From NCBI GenBank assembly GCA_021234155.1, contig JAJEKV010000018.1, positions 18,370,583-18,434,582 of the forward strand: 64,000 bases of DNA, written 5' to 3'. A model generated the notes under the pieces. That model was not told the DNA's origin and did no database searches. It was given only the letters and a program-made list of their open reading frames with translations. Positions 60,621 to 64,000 of this stretch are shown piece by piece. Each line of letters opens with the position of its first letter. Within the stretch, counting starts at the first letter, position 1. The position numbers were made by a program, and so were the translations under genes. The DNA comes from Isoetes taiwanensis. Taxonomy: Eukaryota; Streptophyta; Lycopodiopsida; Isoetales; Isoetaceae.

Positions 60621-61880
60621 TTTTAGTTGCTTTGTAAAAAATGTGGTTCGTCTCTATCTTCCTATATATACGATTAGTAGGAAAAAAAAAGAAATTTTTC
60701 CGGCAAAAAAAATCCAAAAATAAATATCCCAGACGAGAAAAAATCCAAAAAGAATTACATTTGTTTCCCATAGTTAATGAATACAAGAAGGCACAAGGGC
60801 ACGAACCTCAAGAAAGTATTTTTGTTGCTAGTGTCAACTAATAAAGTACAAACCTCCAAAAAGTATTTGTTGCCAGTGTCCTCTTATTCCACTTTGTCTT
60901 GGATGCTTCATGTGTCTCAGACTTGTACTTGCATTTGCTCTAGACTTGTACTTGCATTTGCTCCAGGCAGACATAAAGCCTATGCATTTATATAGGCCAC
61001 TATGTTATTCCACATGGCCTCTACACATTGGGCATTTTTCAGAGCTCCCAACATCATGCTACCAATGCTGCAAGAATATAAATTACTTAAAAACTTAAGG
61101 TCAACATGTTTATCAAGTTGGATCCCAACTTACTAGTGCTCATCTACTGATTGTTTCAGCTTCTTCGTGGCATTTTTCTTTCCGGATATTTTTTGTTGTG
61201 TGTGTGTTCTAAAACATGGATATTATGAACTCTAATGCATCAAGAGAGCAAAGATCTCTGTGCAAATATCTGTTGTAGAAAGATACGAGTCCATGTAAAT
61301 CTGTGAAAAGACAGTAGAGAATTGGAACAAAAAGGTGGCATTCTAAACCTCTAATCTACAAAACAGATGAACTAAGTAATATATAATATTCCAATGTAAC
61401 ATGGATATAGATGGAGTACAGAATGCATGTTCCTTTCTGAAGAAGCTATAAACTAAAGGCATTCACAAATTCACCTGACACAAGCATATTTAAAACATAG
61501 TTGAAGCATTGTTTGTGGAGACAATCTGAACAACATGATTCAAAACATGAAATTCAAGAAATGTCTGTGCCTCTGCAGTTTGGAGGCATATTCCTCTGGT
61601 GGATCTTGGGAGCGATAGCGTAGCTCGTCTTTGTTTGTCCATTTCCAGCTCCACTCCTAATACTTAATTGATCGTTCTATGCTGTACGATTGGAGGCGGA
61701 ATCAACACCTGCTGTTGCCATGCTTGTTTGGTAAGGTTCTTCTTATGCAACAATCGGTTTGGCAGTCATGTTGCATTACCAAAGGAAGCGGTGTTACCGG
61801 GTATTTGCCTTCATTCTCTCCTCTAATGGCATGCGAGGCATCTTTATCTTTCGAAATTTCGTCTTTCTGAATCCATGGTT
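60621..61880. other. No gene recognised
   Basis: Holds a 22-bp direct repeat at about 60917-60962 (acttgtacttgcatttgctc twice). There are no domains. Confidence 0.4.
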
Positions 61881-62400
61881 TTCTAAATTTCATGTCATTC
61901 TTTTCTGAATCTTTGCCTTTCAAAGTTTCATGTCGTTCTAATTTTCGTCTTTTGCCATGTCGTTCTAAATCCATGTCTTTCTAGATCCATGTCGACCTAA
62001 ATCCATCTTGTTATTGTTATCCATGTCTTTTTCAATTTCGCCGATTATATTAACTTTTATTAGGTTCTCCTATTTGTTCTGTTAGATAAGATACTTGGTT
62101 TCGATCTTCTTGGTTGTGAATTCGAATTCCCTTGTAGACATTTTTTACCCTTTATTTTTCGGTATGGTTTGAACACATAGTTTCGAGTCCCCTTGCACTC
62201 ATTTTTATCCTCCATTTTTGGTGTGGTTTCTGAAACTCGATGGAGCATTTTCGAGTCCCCTTGCACAAAATATTTTATCTATCATTTATGGTGTTGTTTA
62301 ATTTTTAAAGCTCGCTTGAGCTTTTGCTCGTTGAACTCATACTTTATTTTTTCATCTGGGTGTGGTTTCGAAGCTCGCGTGAGCATTTGCTAGTTGTACC
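61880..62400. repeat. Degenerate short tandem repeats
   Basis: At 61880-62030 variants of ccatgtcgttctaaat recur at about 15-20 base spacing. At 62100-62400 a unit of about 70-80 bases recurs four times: cgagtccccttgcac, then a T-rich part, ggtgtggttt and gaagctcg(c)..gagcattt. Another partial copy is near 63145-63200. Confidence 0.6.
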
Positions 62401-64000
62401 TATAATTTTAAGGGACCTATAATTTTGTATAAGTATAATGAATTGGCCATTCCTTGTAAAATATGCCCCCAAAAGTGTAGCCTGAACTGGCCATTTTTCC
62501 TATTTTTTTCTAATATGGCTGCAACCCAATTGGCGATTTTTGAACCAAATATCTAATAATGTGTGGCTCAAATGGCGAGTTTTAGCTTGATTCTTATTAA
62601 ATATAGAGCTAGTTGCTCGAACATAAAGAAGTTGCTACCCTATATTAATGTATTTAAGTTACATGTTGTATGAATTTGAATTCATACCCCATGTATTTCA
62701 ATAATGCACATATTGCTATAGGGAGAATAAAAAATCGGATGCCGATTCCAAAAGAGCGGGATTATTCTTAGTTGGTAGATATATTTAGGAATAAAAATTT
62801 CTAATAATGTTAGCCCGCATAAGTGACAAATTTATGAGGGGAAGCTTTGGCTGAACTTAAGGCATTCTGATTTGGCCAAGTGGCCTAAATGGCCATTCCA
62901 TAAGCATATCTAGTTCTCACTTGGGACTAAATTGGCCCCAAAGTTAATACCACTCCAATTAGCAAACATCTAGTTGGTCATTCTAATGTCGTAATAGGCA
63001 ATAAAGTGCCAAGAAATGGCGAATCTGCAGGTAGTCCGTAGGTAAGGCATCCTACTCAAGTCGCCATCACATTTTGCTGAACTCGTAATTTGTGGCCAAA
63101 TGGATGCAGGGGGCCACTAAAATTTTCGCTTATCTTTATATTTGCCAGTTGTACATAGTTTATCTTTCAGTATAGCTTAGAAGCTCGCTTGAACAAGATC
63201 CAAATGCATAGTGAATCGATCACGGTCACGTTTTGCATGCATTTTCATTTCTTCATACCCGTAGTGCGGGGTGTTTTTTGTCCAAGGCAAATCCTCTTTC
63301 TAAATGGCAAGAAAAAAGGATTGTCATGTTTTCACTCCATCACTCTGTGTACAGGGTTGTGTAAGATGCCTTGGATTCTCTCAAGGCGCATGGTCGACCC
63401 AATGTTTTGTTGACTATTGCGTGATGAGGTTGTATTCTTAGGTTTTGTTTGTATACCCCTTTTGTTGCTAGCCTCTTTTTGTTTGGTTCATTTTCCAGTC
63501 GGGTACCTCCTTTTTATTGTAGTACTTCTTTTGAATTGTGTTACAAACCTAGCACATTGGAGCCTTTCTTTAATTTTTCTATTTTAAAAGCTCTGTTGAT
63601 CATCCTTTTTGTCTATTCTCCATATTTCGTTTTATTTTCCAATCACTTGCCTTATTACAAGTGGTCCGTACACTCTCATTATTGGTGTGAGTATTTTAAA
63701 TTTTGTTGGTCGATGATATTTAGTTTTTGCTGTTGCATTTTTTGGTGTGTTCTTAATCTTTATCATAGATACATGGTGATCATACATTATTGTGATCTTG
63801 CATGTGGAGTTCACAGGGAAGTTTGACATGTTATTTTTTGTTCTTTTCATGATGTTCTATCGGAGGAGCAGCCCTAGAATGTTTTTTGCATTCTAGTGTT
63901 ATTCATCCTAATAATGCTTATGTATGTTTGTACATAGTTCCAGGGTAGTTTCATAAGGGGAGGCCCTAGGGTGCTTTCATGTTCCTGTTTCATGCATACT
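62401..64000. other. No gene recognised
   Basis: 62420-63110 contains many short ggccatt/tggcgatt words. The open frame 63449-63826 is a Phe/Ser/Tyr-rich read of T-rich DNA without domain evidence. Confidence 0.4.

Noticed and set aside
63449-63826. 125-codon Phe/Ser/Tyr-rich open frame
   Set aside because: T-rich DNA gives hydrophobic reading by chance. There is no start context, motif or repeat support.

Overview
The window looks like nuclear DNA of a land plant. Four things point that way. One intron-containing family-1 UDP-glycosyltransferase (UGT) gene has a full PSPG signature. There are remnants of a PLS-type pentatricopeptide repeat (PPR) gene, a family expanded in land-plant nuclear genomes. 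The LTR element is a plant-style Ty3/gypsy element with an extra archaeal-like RNase H. There are LINE and tRNA-derived SINE sequences. I cannot name the species. The low gene density and heavy repeat load would fit a large non-seed-plant or gymnosperm-type genome, but that is inference.

Layout. 1-11148: one Ty3/gypsy element, with the 5' LTR cut by the window edge, a broken gag-pol body and a complete 3' LTR. 11149-13700: a mosaic of tRNA-like SINE modules in both orientations around a LINE 3' fragment. 13733-16180: mostly unassigned, with a 57-codon ORF and some exon-like pieces. 16187-about 21900: a GC-rich LINE on the minus strand with ORF1, endonuclease, reverse transcriptase and a 5' array of about 190-bp monomers. 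21900-33300: AT-rich and gene-poor, with minus-strand LTR remnants, possible transposase-like ORFs and a tRNA-like SINE ending in poly(A). 33411-33607: an ACT/TAC microsatellite. 33668-42420 and 42421-51320: two tandem copies of one segment of about 8.8 kb, each with an array of about 300-bp tRNA-like units and a PPR fragment. 52913-53420: a 5'-truncated LINE of the same family as the 16-21 kb one. 55638-57062: the UGT gene on the minus strand, the only apparently intact conventional gene. 57058-60560: two copies of the UGT upstream region plus an unidentified coding locus. The first copy is interrupted by two insertions that share terminal sequence and contain long near-perfect palindromes. 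60560-64000: unassigned sequence with short degenerate repeats.

Most of the window is transposable-element sequence, so there is little gene co-operation to describe. The UGT has a promoter region later duplicated together with the neighbouring locus. The most unusual biological signal is the gypsy pol order: an archaeal-like RNase H lies between protease and reverse transcriptase, with a second, degenerate RNase H in the usual place after reverse transcriptase. A second pattern affects every frameshift call here. The two LTRs, and the two 8.8-kb copies, differ mainly at CAG/CTG (CNG) positions. That resembles base-calling error at methylated cytosines more than natural mutation, so some apparent pseudogene lesions may be artefacts.
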